DNA of 44,380 nt, taken from assembly GCA_037447655.1 (NCBI GenBank), contig JBBHKE010000074.1, positions 1-44,380 on the forward strand. The letters run 5' to 3'. Positions 21,444-31,576 of the stretch are shown here, piece after piece. The notes under the pieces were generated by a model. The model ran no database searches and was not told the origin of the DNA. It saw only the letters and a list, made by a program, of their open reading frames with translations. A program made the translations under genes and the position numbers. The stretch is from Zygnema cylindricum. Its lineage: Eukaryota; Streptophyta; Zygnematophyceae; Zygnematales; Zygnemataceae. How positions within the stretch are numbered: position 1 is the first letter of the stretch; each line of letters starts with the position of its first letter.

Positions 21444-22490
21444 TGTAGAAATTGATGGTTTTAGTATTTTCTAGGTCTAAAATATAATGTAGAAAAGAAG
21501 CTAAGGCAATCTGCCTCTAACTCCTCTCTTCAACTCCCACACTTGTTGTAGTCACTAAAAGTTGGAGAGGAAGCTAGAGCCATGGCTACCTAGGCTATCC
21601 TGAGGTTTACGGGAAATATATATTTGGGGTTTATTAAGTAAAAATATATGCGGCGGCCACAGGTTTTGAACCTGGTACCTGCCGGACGGCAAGCTGCCGG
21701 TAGCCGGTGACCTTAGCCGTTAAGTCTTTAACTAGTGTTACATACTATATGGTTTGATATTTAATTAAACATTGTCAAGTAGGATAATTTATTTAACTGT
21801 AACTGTTTACGAGAGACATACATCCATTAATGTAAAAGTACGGATTACGGTACGGATAAGAAACCAACACCGCGCATTTATTTCTTTAATGAAACGAATA
21901 CCGCGCATGTATTTATTACGGCTACGATTAAATGTGAATTTAATCGGACGGCCGGAATTAACGTCGAGATCGCGGAAGAGGATTTCGGGAGTTTGTGATC
22001 ATCGCCACATCGGATGACACGTGGCGGAATGACATTGGATCGCGGCATCTCCGAGGATTACGAGAGCGAATCCGGACATACCACGTGTCGACATTTAGGC
22101 CATGTCGTACAGTGTCCGTACAGAAAGTACACCGGCAGCTGTACTTTTGTGTACGGAACTGTAATCTGATTGGCTCCGTACATCAGTAGATAGAGTTTGT
22201 GAGAGAGATAGGACTTAGAAAAATTAGGAGATAGGACCCTCTCTCCCAGAGAGCTTCTGTACAAAAGGTCAACTTTGACCCTCCATAACTTACTGCTCAG
22301 GGGAGCAAATTCAGAGATTTTTTTTGCTATCGACTCAGGGGAGTCTTGCCTTCACAGGGGTGAAGTTGGTTAGAGTTATTGTCTGCCACGGTGGCAGTTG
22401 TTTTTGCTGAAACACAAAGGGGTCAGGGTTATCCTAGAGGCTTCTTGGAAGCTGTCCACTCTGAGGACTTATGGAGGTCTCAGAGTTTCA
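21444..22490 (+). repeat. Second LTR of element C (1047 bp)
   Basis: Starts TGTAGAAATTGATGG after a purine tract and ends GAGTTTCA before a primer site. It is therefore a 3' LTR for the RNase H fragment on its left and a 5' LTR for the gag on its right. GGACTTAGAAAAATTAGG and the family's GACTCAGGGGAGTC block are present. Confidence 0.85.
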
Positions 22491-22662
22491 GGTTATGGGC
22501 CCACCCTCTAGGGTACCAATCTTTAATGGAACTGGCTTCATATACTGGGAAAGTATGATGATAGGAGCTCTATGCGAAAAAAGGTTTTGGGGGATAGTGA
22601 GTGGACGATTGGGGCGTCCATCAAGTCTTGGAATTCCTCCAGGGTTTAAAGGAAGCAGATTC
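22471..22662 (+). pseudogene. Element C gag N-terminus
   Basis: ATG at 22471 lies 20 bp inside the LTR. It reads MEVSEFQVMGPPSRVPIFNG, then FIYWESMMIGALCEKRFWGI, as in A, B and E. Coding similarity ends near 22660, where the sequence turns into a gypsy integrase on the opposite strand. Confidence 0.75.
22491..22505 (+). other. Primer binding site of C, half-tRNA type
   Basis: GGTTATGGGCCCACC immediately follows the LTR, identical to the sites of B and E. Confidence 0.85.
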
Positions 22663-22664
22663 AC

Positions 22665-23216
22665 CAGGAAAGAGCTTGCTAAAATTTTCAATCATTATCA
22701 TGATGTACTGTTTCCCCTTTCGAGATAAAGGAAAGGGTCTAGCAAGATCGACGGACGAGCGATAAAACAATCCTTTGATAGGCAATGGCTGTAGCAACAC
22801 CTGCCGATTAGAGAAAGAGGTGCGTAACCGATCGCATTGGCGCATTTGTGGAGAATGGCCGCCACATCCGCTTGCATTGCGGACCACCAATAGCGTGCCT
22901 GTACAAGGCTCAAAGTGCGCTTGGTCTCGTAATGGCCATGCTCGGTATGTATCTGCTCAATCATGGACAAGCGCTTGGTTGGTCGGGGGACATGTCGATG
23001 ACAGCTGTCCGCCAGCAATCGAACTAAAGATCCGCCGAGCCACAAATACTTTTTGGCTCGTTTCTTTACTGGGTGGTCCTCCTCGGCGGTAGTACCGGGC
23101 CGAAAGGTTTGAGAGGAGAGGAAGAGGATTAATGGCCCGTCGCGCCACGAATCTGTGGTTGGCCGAGGGTGAGGTATAGAAGAGAGACGGTAAGTGATAT
23201 AGGGACCAGCCGACAT
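22665..23216 (-). pseudogene. Gypsy integrase, zinc domain and start of core
   Basis: The HHCC-type region reads IEQIHTEHGHYETKRTLSLV, then ARYWWSAMQADVAAILHKC. After a frameshift near 22880 comes VDLARPFPLSRKGKQYIMIM, the usual start of the gypsy integrase core with its first catalytic Asp. The rest of the core and any C-terminal or chromodomain are cut off at about 22665. Confidence 0.85.
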
Positions 23217-23284
23217 GGCCGTTACCTCGTCCTCATCGAGATCTTGCCGGACACCGTTATCGAAGGTCCACGGTAGTGGGTTCC

Positions 23285-23561
23285 GAGAAATCTAGTCGGC
23301 GTTCAAGCTTAACAAACCGGGCCGATGGATGATCTCAACGTCGTACTCTTGTAAAATTAAAGCCCATCGGGCAAGATTCCCTGAAAGCTTATCGTTGGTC
23401 ATCAACCAATGAAGGGGTTGATGGTTAGTTAGGAGCGTGAATGGCTTGCTGTACAGATAATGTCGAAAATGAACAATACCCCATACGGCGGCGAGACATC
23501 CACCCTCGTAACTACTGTAATTAGATTCAGCTCGGTTATTGCTCCGGCTAGCGTATTCCAC
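23285..23561 (-). pseudogene. Gypsy RNase H
   Basis: Contains NYSSYEGGCLAAVWGIVHFR, then HYLYSKPFTLLTNHQPLHWL and LQEYDVEIIHRPG, the standard Ty3 RNase H sequence. A stop separates it from RT at about 23563, in the same frame. Confidence 0.87.
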
Positions 23562-23564
23562 TAC

Positions 23565-24780
23565 CTATTCCTCTCCATTCAACTCTCTTTGCGTTAAAAT
23601 AGCCGCAATGCCTTGCTTCCCGAAATCGGTTTGTAGGCAAAAGGGGTGCTTCTGGTTAGAAGGTTGGAGAATGGGAGCGCTGGAAATGGCGGTTTTCAGT
23701 TTTTGAAAGGCTTCTACTTGGGCGGGTCCCCAAACAAAAGGCACTTCTTTTTTGAGAAGGTCATTAAGGGGAGAAGCAATCGTACTAAAGTTCAGTGCAA
23801 ATCGATGGTAATAAATGGCTAATCCGAGAAAAGCCCTCAGACTAGCGAAATCTGTAGGGGTCGACAGTTTAGTGATAGCCTCTACCTTAGCTTCCAAGGG
23901 AGTGATGCCCTCAACTGAAATAAAATGGCCGAGATAGGGCACTCCCTCCGCACCGAAAGTACACTTGGTTGGGTGACACTTCAACCCGACTTTCTTTAAC
24001 TCGGTGAGAACCCACTCAATATGGCGGGCGTGCTCCTCAGCCGTGGCGGAAGCGATTATAAAGTCATCGATGTAGCACCGGGCAAATTTACATCCACCCA
24101 GCACCGAATCCATGTCTTTTTGAAACACGGCGGGTGCGTTCTTAAGAGCGAAAGGCATGACTGCCCGTTCCCACCGACCATCACTGCCCCAAAATGCAGT
24201 TTTTTTGCCAATCTCTTTCCTCGATTTCAATCTGGTTAAACCCTTGACGCAAGTCAAGAATGCTAAAAAACTTTGCACCACCTACATGGTCAAATATTTC
24301 CTCCGCTAGAGGAAGAGGGTGACGGTCTTGAACGCTCCGTGCATTGAGTTCTCGGTAGTCCCCACACATTCTTCGCTCAGTAAAATTTCCGTCAAAATCT
24401 TTCTTCCTAGGCATGACTGTTGGGGCAGCAAAGGTGGAATCCGACCGATAGATTAGACCGGCTTCTTCAAATTCTGCGCAACTTTTGTCCACCATCTCCC
24501 ATTCCATTTCAAAGAGACTGTGTTTCGGCTTAAAGATAGGTCGATCGTCTTCAAGGTCGATTGACATTTTGTAAGCAGAATGACGTCCAAGGTCATTCAT
24601 GGAGAAAGCAAACGCATCTATATGACGGGTGATTGTGTCACTTAATAGTGCATGTTCCGCCTTTGTGAGACTGGAACCGAACTTCCACTTGGGCGTCTCG
24701 AGACTCTTGATAGTGAAAGCTTCCATGGCCTGAGCAAATGCAATTTGCTCATCGGCGATGAGTGAGTGGCCTAACTCGTA
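23565..24780 (-). pseudogene. Gypsy reverse transcriptase
   Basis: The N-terminal part, from about 24780, includes MCGDYRELNARSVQDRHPLP and FFSILDLRQGFNQIEI. A frameshift near 24200 is followed by VMPFALKNAPAVFQKDMDSV and the catalytic YIDDFIIAS with both Asp residues (near 24070). Downstream are GLKCHPTKCTFGAEGVPYLG and LRAFLGLAIYYHRF. All main RT blocks are present, so only the frameshift clearly breaks this domain. Confidence 0.92.
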
Positions 24781-24805
24781 TTTTACCGAGTTTGCTGCAA
24801 GCAGT

Positions 24806-26080
24806 TCACCCAGTGGTGCCAGCTACGCGTCGGAAATGCAGCTGTCCAGTGCGGTGCCAGACCAGGAAACAATGAAATTGGGGATTGAACGGCTGCATAG
24901 GCCGGGATTTCCCAAGACATATGACTGGGTTTGAGGAAATCATAGATGGAGATATCCTTAACCGCAGGTGTGAGAGAAGGGAAGAGAAAAAACTGAAATG
25001 GATTACCCTTGATACCATGAGAGGTGCGAGAGGAAACAAGACGTGAAGGAGCCGCCGTATTCCCCCCCTAGCTGGTTCCACGGGGTGATTCTGTGCGTAG
25101 CGACCAGCTGCAAGGCCGAGACCTAAGACAAATGATAAAAATTGAGGATCCATGACCCTACCCAATAAAGTGCAACGCTGTCTATCCGTAAGGTCGGGGG
25201 CCGCAGTAGTGCTTGGAATAAAATGCATGAGATGCTCACGTGCTGTGGCCGTAGGCTCCTCTAACTCTCCAGTGACATTATTCCGAAGCATGCCTGGACC
25301 GTTATGAGAGTATGCATGGGAATTAGGGTAAGACAATAAAGTAGGAAGGACCTTGAGGGGTTGGCCAGGTACATTAATGTTGTAATTCGGAGGTTAGTCA
25401 GATTCGACACATGATTCGACTTGGTGGAAGGGAAGCAAATCGGTCGTAATGTCTATAGTGGGAGGTTGTACCAACAAATTAGCCCACGAATACGACCAAC
25501 ATCGATTAGGTTTGTCGATTTTGGAGCGAACACGATGTGCCAAGGACCCATGCCGAGCGACATCAATAATTAGCGGGGGTCTAACAAGGTGTTCTATGCG
25601 CTTATAGTCAGCCAAAATTGAACGCCGATGATCATTAAAAGCTGCGATGTTCTCTAAAATGTATCCGACAGGCTTGGCCATGGTTTGAAGAAAATGAAGG
25701 ACACTCAAAAGCTCAAAAAACAATTTGGTACAAGGATCCCCCAAACGAAGACCTTTGCCGGCCCGAGACATGCCTTGACACTCCCACCCCCCAAAAACAA
25801 GGTCTATCGGTTCGACATCCCGTAGATGATGATTACTAAGGATGCGGATGTCTTGAGGAAGAGCGGTATGCATTTGTAGAAAGGCTAACTTTGGAAACAA
25901 CTGTGGATACTGTGAATGCAGGAGATTACAGTGGTGCAATTGTGCTTTTCTAGCTAATGCATCATTTTCTACTGCATAGTAGTAACGGACGAGGAGACCA
26001 TTCCGTAAACATGACAATAGTGAAGTTCCGATCCCAGCAAATAGATCTAAAATAACGACCCTGTTTGTATGAGGACTCAG
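24806..26080 (-). pseudogene. C5-cytosine DNA methyltransferase domain inside the gypsy polyprotein
   Basis: From 26080 the frame opens with VVILDLFAGIGTSLLSC, the SAM-binding motif I. Then EPIDLVFGGWECQGMSRAGK at about 25811-25752 is motif IV, with the catalytic Cys (codon 25780-25778) and Gln; the usual Pro-Pro before Cys is Trp-Glu. GYILENIAAFND (near 25650) is motif VI, with the Glu-Asn pair. HGSLAHRVRSKID (near 25535) fits motif VIII. After an in-frame TAA (25396-25394) the same frame continues to EEPTATAREHLMHFIPSTTA (about 25260-25200) and TDRQRCTLLGRVMD, a motif IX/C-terminal block. The domain ends near 25090; the last stretch to 24806 is a frameshifted linker. It is in frame with the upstream protease. 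Expected role: transfer of methyl groups from SAM to DNA cytosines. Two stops before it and one inside make this copy inactive. Confidence 0.9.
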
Positions 26081-26092
26081 CTATACGGGCTT

Positions 26093-27205
26093 CTAACTAA
26101 TAGGCAGGAAACCCGAAAGATCGGTTGCAACTCTAGGTATAGGAGGAATAGTTGTTAATGGAATAGATAATGTGGACTTATAAATATTGTCAAATGTGTG
26201 AGAATTGATAAGAAAACCCGGTTCTGCAAAGAGCTCGGGTAAGGGGGAACCATCCAGTATGATCTCTTCGGCCGAAAGAGAGTGGAAAATTTCCTCCCCA
26301 ACGGTGTTCCCCAAAAATGTTGGAAGAGCCGTAGCCGAGAGAGCCATAGTGGGCAAAGGTCGGCGGGCTAAAATGAGAGGGAGGCAGATTTTGCGCTCCA
26401 GAAAGGGTGTCGGTCGGTAAGAGAATGTTTGGTCGTGCATGTCCACACCACTGCCAATTCGGAATATAACGTCCTCACCCACCAAACACTCATAGTCGTC
26501 ACATTTAGTGACTTATGCTCTGACAGCAATTTCAACGGACTCATTTTCGGTTCCTGTCTCAAACCGAAAGATGAGCGGGTCCTTTGTGATTGCGAGGACC
26601 GGCTCCGTGGTCCCAGCCGAAGTAAGAAGGCGGGTAGTGGTCGCCTAAAGCTTGACTGCTGTCAGAGCAAGCTTAAGCGCAAATCCGGATCCGAGGATCA
26701 CGGGTTTGGCCCTGGTGTCAATGAGGGGAAGAGTGGGGTGAACACCGTTCACTGCGAATGATCCCCGAGAGTTATCAAGGAAAATGATATGGGGATCGAG
26801 ATTACGACGCTCTTCCGTAGTAACCGGTGGAACCGCTGAGAGACTGCGGTTTAACTGCAGAGCCCTCAAAGCGGCTGCTGCTGCAACCTCATCAACGACG
26901 GGAAGGGCTTTCGCTACATCCTCCAACATCGCTGAAAGAATACTTAATCGCTCCTTCACCCGATGAGCCTCATGAATAGTGCCATCCAATATGGTCAGTG
27001 ACTCTACCGCGATCGTAGGAGTGGTTTTCGGTAGGGAAGGCAGAGGCTCTTTTACAAATGAGAGTGGGACACAAGAATTTTGTAATTTTCCCACTCGGTT
27101 ATGGTCCGGTGAGCCTTTTTCAAATGTGGCCACCCGTTGTTGGACGGTGGAATCTCGAAGGGTTCGCCCGGCCAACGACGGCATGTGAATAACGGTCCTA
27201 GCCAT
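26093..27205 (-). pseudogene. Gypsy protease region
   Basis: A long region in one frame begins with a poorly conserved spacer. LPLIDTRAKPVILGSGFALK near 26720-26660 is the aspartic protease active site, in which the usual DTG is DTR, so activity would be lost. Two in-frame stops (near 26643 and 26512) split it. CLVGEDVIFRIGSGVDMHDQ follows, and the frame reaches a stop at 26095-26093, five codons before the methyltransferase frame opens. Confidence 0.75.
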
Positions 27206-27301
27206 CCTAGTAAACTAGGGTTTCATTTCCGCCATAAAAGCTGCAAATTGCTCTTTCATCATGGTCCCCATTGTGGCTTGAAGCTCGACCTTCTCTCTCT
27301 C

Positions 27302-28730
27302 TCAACAAGAGATCTTAGGGGGAGCTTCCTCTTTCTCGGTCTCCTTAGGCGGAGTGACTGGTTTCGCAAAACGGGCTGGAATTCCGCCGTTCTTTATTTG
27401 ATAGGTGAAGTTACGGTTTTTGATGTGGTACCGATGGATATAATGTCCCTTTTGGTGGCAATGAGTGCAATTGGCCGCCTTGTCAAGATACATGCGGGCA
27501 TCGTCCCAGTTTTTCCACATCAAAAATACATTCGGCTTCCGGGACTAGCACGTGGAGTTCCCATGGCTAGCGTCTTCTGGGCCTATTGGGGGACCATGGG
27601 TTTTTAGGTGGAGGAGGAGATAGATTAACCGGTTCTCTGTGAGGAGCTTTGGAACGTTGATGGGCGTCCCACCAAGATGTGTGCATCTCGTACTCTACCG
27701 CGTATTGAGCCGCTTGCTCAAAGGTGAATTTCAGTCCATACATTTGGCTGAGGTGGTTTTGGATGAACCTCTTTGATGGACCTGGAAACTGTCCCACAAA
27801 TTTCTGGACAGCCTCCGCATCAAACATGAGATCCGGTAATGCTTCCCGCAGAGTTTCCATCTGAGCTCGCAAGGCAGGGGCAGTTTCACCTGGCCTACGC
27901 TCGAAGTTCATTAACTCTTTGATCTGATCCGAATTTTGCATCCGGTACTCCTCTTAGAGGATGTCAAACATGACGGAGAGAGGGTCACGTAAAGGAATGG
28001 TTCCCCCCGCTCTAGCTAGGACCGCCGCTCGGGCACCCATTGCATACTGACGAGGAACCTCGGAAATAGATGGATACAACTCATCCCTATTAGCATCTAA
28101 TACCGCTGGTCTTAGTGCCTGATATGGGATATCCACTTGGCCTAAGACTTATGGTAACCCCGCAAAGGGAGCCACGTACTCTGTCATCCCAAGCACATCC
28201 TCTTACTTGCGAGTGTAGAGTGTGAGGGCCGTACCACGGAAGTATCGACCGAGAAGGGAAAAATCGACACGGAGGTCAAACCTATCCTGATATCTAAATG
28301 CTAAATCCCTCATTTCCGTATCGTATAACTTACGGAAATGCGATAACGACATGGTGTCCTTTAATCCGGAAAAGCATAATTGCATCCTTCCCATGGATCC
28401 CTCTGAAGAGGAAGCCATGTCGTAAAGGGTAGGATGGGCCGGTTGTGCCAAAGCTGGGCTGGCAGGGAACCTACGAGTGTGAGGAGTAAGAAAGGTTTCC
28501 TCCGGGAAGTCTTCTTCGGTCCCCTCTAGGTATGACCTAGATAAAACCGAGAACAACGATGACGTAGATGTGAGACCAAACTGCACTGACGGTGATCTGC
28601 GATCCGCAATTGGATCGGATGTGGTCCACGATTCGGGAAAATCCGAAGGATTAACCTGCGGAGGACGATACAGTGTACCACCTCGGGTGGACCCGGATAA
28701 ATAAGGAAGGTTATCCCAATCTGTGGGCAT
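27302..28730 (-). pseudogene. Gypsy gag with zinc knuckle
   Basis: ATG at 28730 (MPTDWDNLPYLSGSTRGG). One frame runs from 28730 to about 27570 with in-frame stops near 28204, 28148 and 27954. It contains FRKLYDTEMRDLAFRYQDRF and QKFVGQFPGPSKRFIQNHLS, a retrotransposon gag-like helical region. A frame change leads to CTHCHQKGHYIHRY near 27470-27430, a CCHC knuckle whose last Cys is Tyr. Proline-rich PVTPPKETEKEEAPPK follows. Confidence 0.75.
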
Positions 28731-28739
28731 AAACAAAAG

Positions 28740-30640
28740 GGAAAACCCTGACTACAATAATGAAATATTTTGCACGACCTAACCGAGATGCAACACGTGT
28801 CAGACCAATCCACTCGTCCAGTCCACACACTTAGTCACTATAAAGACCCGATGGTCATATCTAGCAAGAAGCGGGTTTACCAAAACCTCTACCCTGCAAA
28901 CAGTTGGCAAGGCCAAAGGGCCAGATCTATAAAAACAATAAAATTGCTATCCAGGCACCCTAGGGTGCAGATCTACAACAACACAGTCGGGAAAAGGTCT
29001 ACACGGTGCCACCCACGGCAAGATCTAGCAAGAAATCCCACTCCAGATAGTCACACGAAAATCCAAGGCCACTTAGGGCCAGATAGCATGCAACGAAAGC
29101 AAGAAAATGCAAATGCTCAATAAGAAAGGTTCACGATGGAACCCCTCCACACCGATCCCCTACACGAGTGTCCACACTAAATCGGAACGCTCTTGCACCC
29201 GTAAGGCATCGGCTACTTACAGATTCCTTTAGTGCTCTAGTGAGCACTAAGGGTGAACCGAACTTGTTCGAAGCAAGTCGGGTTTTGTAGAGCTCCCTGG
29301 GATAAAATTCACTCCAAGAAATTCGCTCCGAGCAACGTCTCCAAAATAACCCTCCGCTAGACCCGTCCGTACCGTGAAGATGTACGCCGTGGAATGTTAG
29401 GGGACCAATGGAAGGAAGGGAAGAAAGCGTTCGGTGGAAGAAAAATAAACAATAAGACACACAAATACGATAGATAGGAAAAGTGTGTTAGAATAAAGTA
29501 GGAGGCCGCTCAAACTCTAGATATGCAGCCAAACTTATGACCACAATAATCTAATGCCAGGAGCCAACCCTAATTCCACTTGGAAAACCCTAATTCCAAA
29601 GCCAAACCCTAATTTTAGACGGCCAAGACTCCAAATCTCCAGCCAAAAAATAGAAGGATACCGACCTACGGACTAGAATAAAAAGGAATAAATCCTACAT
29701 CTGCTACAACCCTAATTCTGCAGCCAAAACCCTAATTCTATCTCCAAACCCTAATTCTGCAGATTAACCCTAATTCTGCAGATTAACCCTAAATTTGATA
29801 CAAAATTTAGGTTGAGCACTAAAGCAAAGAAATATAGTGGCAGCAGAATAAGAGACAAAGGTTGAAAGAAAGAAATAGCGGAAAACAAAAATAAAATGTG
29901 TTTTTTTTTTATATATAATAAAATTTATATTTTTAATACATTTTTTTTTTATATATCTTTTGGATAAAAATACTCACCCACAAGGTAGCCACTAGGCTCT
30001 TGGGTCTTCAACGTATTCTTTACAAGAGTTATCTCATAGGAAAGCAACGAAGCAAAATAAATAATTCCAACCAAAAACAAGGAAAACTCCAAATTCGGCC
30101 AAAATTCACCCTTCCATTCCCAACCGAAAATACCAACAACACAAATACAAACACCCAAACCGTTCAGCTGTCCGTGGGAAGGGCAGCCGGATCCGGATGC
30201 TTCTCCAGACGAACTCCAATCCACCACTTCCCAAAAATGACACAAGTTGGAGGGAAACCTTTCGGCCTTGGCTTTGAGCCGCATGGATTAAAAGTGTGGG
30301 CAGAATTACAAGGGAGAATGTACGTAAACTATCTAGCCTCTACATCTAGCTAGCAAAAGAAAAGAAGAAACTTGAGCAATCGGTGAGAGAGAGAGCAAGA
30401 GAAAAGCTCCGCCGCCAAGAGAATTTCTTGTCCAAAAGCAAGAAATTATAAGTCTGAAAATAGACTAAGTATTAGCTACGCTACGCCTACGCAAACCCTA
30501 ACCTAAGTCTAGGCTAGTTCACATGAACGAACTACTTAAGATGTTTGGCCAATAGGCGACCAACATTGTCTGTTGTACGCCTAACAAAATCCACCGTCCG
30601 AGGGTAAAAACCCTCCCTATCTACATGTATGCGTGAACCT
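28740..30640 (-). other. Probable leader and LTR region of the gypsy element
   Basis: 1.9 kb upstream of gag on the minus strand, without a recognised gene. A possible LTR start TGTTAGGCGTACAAC lies at about 30578. Pyrimidine/TTTT-rich stretches near 29900-29950 and several AGATCTA motifs near 28920-29030 are seen. I could not find a matching second copy or a clear primer site, so the borders are open. Confidence 0.35.
29576..29795 (+). promoter_or_regulatory. Cluster of eight telobox motifs
   Basis: AACCCTA occurs eight times in about 220 bp, most followed by ATT, and twice within an 18-19 bp repeat containing TTCTGCAG. Teloboxes (AACCCTA) in plants bind telomere-repeat-binding factors in promoters. 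The spacing is too irregular for a telomere tract. Confidence 0.6.
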
Positions 30641-30699
30641 AAGTGGTTTAACGACTTTAAAGAATAAAAGTACATTGAAGCGCCACCAATGCTCCCGGA

Positions 30700-31090
30700 A
30701 ATCGCGCTTCGTCGCCAAACGATACTTGGCGTCTATACTCCAAAATCGCGTAAGTACGCACGAAACGAAACATATCGCACGAAATACTCTTAAAAATCGC
30801 GACGCGTCGCCCCAAACGATATTTGCGAAAGTACCATCGAGATCGTGTACCTACGAAATGAAACGAAACAAACAGTACGCACGAAATTAGTATGTATTCA
30901 ATTTGAAGCGTACCAAATCGCGTACACGTCACAAAAAAGTGAACCAACATGACATCGCACGTGCGAACGAAACTTGTATATACGTGCCGAAATATCGCGA
31001 GTGCGTGCATGATATCCTGCGCGCGCGACAGATAACTCCTGTGCGTGCACAATATCGTGCATGCGTGTGAAATATCGTGCACGCGTGCTA
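30700..31090. repeat. CG-rich diverged short repeats upstream of element A
   Basis: Two diverged copies of a roughly 95-bp unit (30703-30788 and 30797-30890) share CGTCGCC, AAACGATA, CGAAACGAAAC and TACGCACGAAA. Then 30985-31085 has repeated ATATCGTGCATGCGTG-like units rich in GTGC. No gene seen. It replaces the outer half of the element A 5' LTR. Confidence 0.5.
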
Positions 31091-31108
31091 CCGATACGAT
31101 GCGACATG

Positions 31109-31576
31109 ACACACATGGAGAGATAATATTCGGTCGCGCGAATTGCGGAGAACAAAAGGACAAGTTAAAAGTGGACACACGTCCACTCAATGGCCTTGTT
31201 GTACACATGCCGTACACAAAGTACATCGCCCGTAATACCTTTTTGTACTCTATAGTTGTTTGATTGGTTCGTACATCAGTAGATAAGGGTTGTGAGAGGG
31301 GCTTAGGACTTAGAGAATTTGGTAGGAAGGGACCTCTCTCCCTTAGAGAGTTTTGTATAAATTTGGCATTTTTGCCACTTCATACCTAATCGGCTAGTTG
31401 GCCGTTTTCATTGAGTCTTTTTTCTACGAACTCAGGGAGTCCAAGCTGCACATGGGTGCATTCAGATTGTCAATTTGTCCTCTTAGGCAGCAGTGGTTGT
31501 GGCTGAAAGTGGGTTAGTTAAAAGCTATTTAGAGGCTTCTTCAATTCTGTAGTCCAATGGAGGACACAGAATTGCA
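31109..31576 (+). repeat. 5' LTR of element A, outer half missing
   Basis: Matches the 3' LTR from about 40730 to 41193 (GGAGAGATAA, AAAAGTGGACAC, GGCTTAGGACTTAGAGAATT, TGTATAAA). The first half of the LTR is replaced by unrelated CG-rich repeats. TATAAA at 31356-31361 is a candidate core promoter. Confidence 0.85.

Larger units (their letters stand above)
22665..28735 (-). mobile_element. Ty3/gypsy element with an embedded DNA methyltransferase
   Basis: On the minus strand the order is gag (28730), zinc knuckle (27490), protease (27205-26093), C5 DNA methyltransferase (26080-about 25090), RT (24780-23565), RNase H (23561-23285) and integrase, truncated at about 22665. RT before integrase is the Ty3/gypsy order. 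Gag lies in one frame with several stops; zinc knuckle, protease and methyltransferase share another frame; RT and integrase lie in others. The truncation abuts copia gag of element C. No 3' LTR is present. The 5' LTR probably lies above 28740 but I could not define its borders. Confidence 0.9.

Noticed and set aside
24806-26080. Independent host methyltransferase gene
   Set aside because: It is in frame with the gypsy protease, on the same strand and followed by RT, so it belongs to the retrotransposon.
29576-29795. Interstitial telomere tract
   Set aside because: AACCCTA motifs are irregularly spaced with other sequence between; a telobox cluster fits better than a telomere array.
29949-30284. 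111-codon minus-strand frame with a hydrophobic stretch
   Set aside because: No family recognised; it lies in the probable gypsy leader. Not called as a gene.
30985-31085. CRISPR-like array
   Set aside because: Units are short, diverged and without uniform spacers, and the context is eukaryotic.
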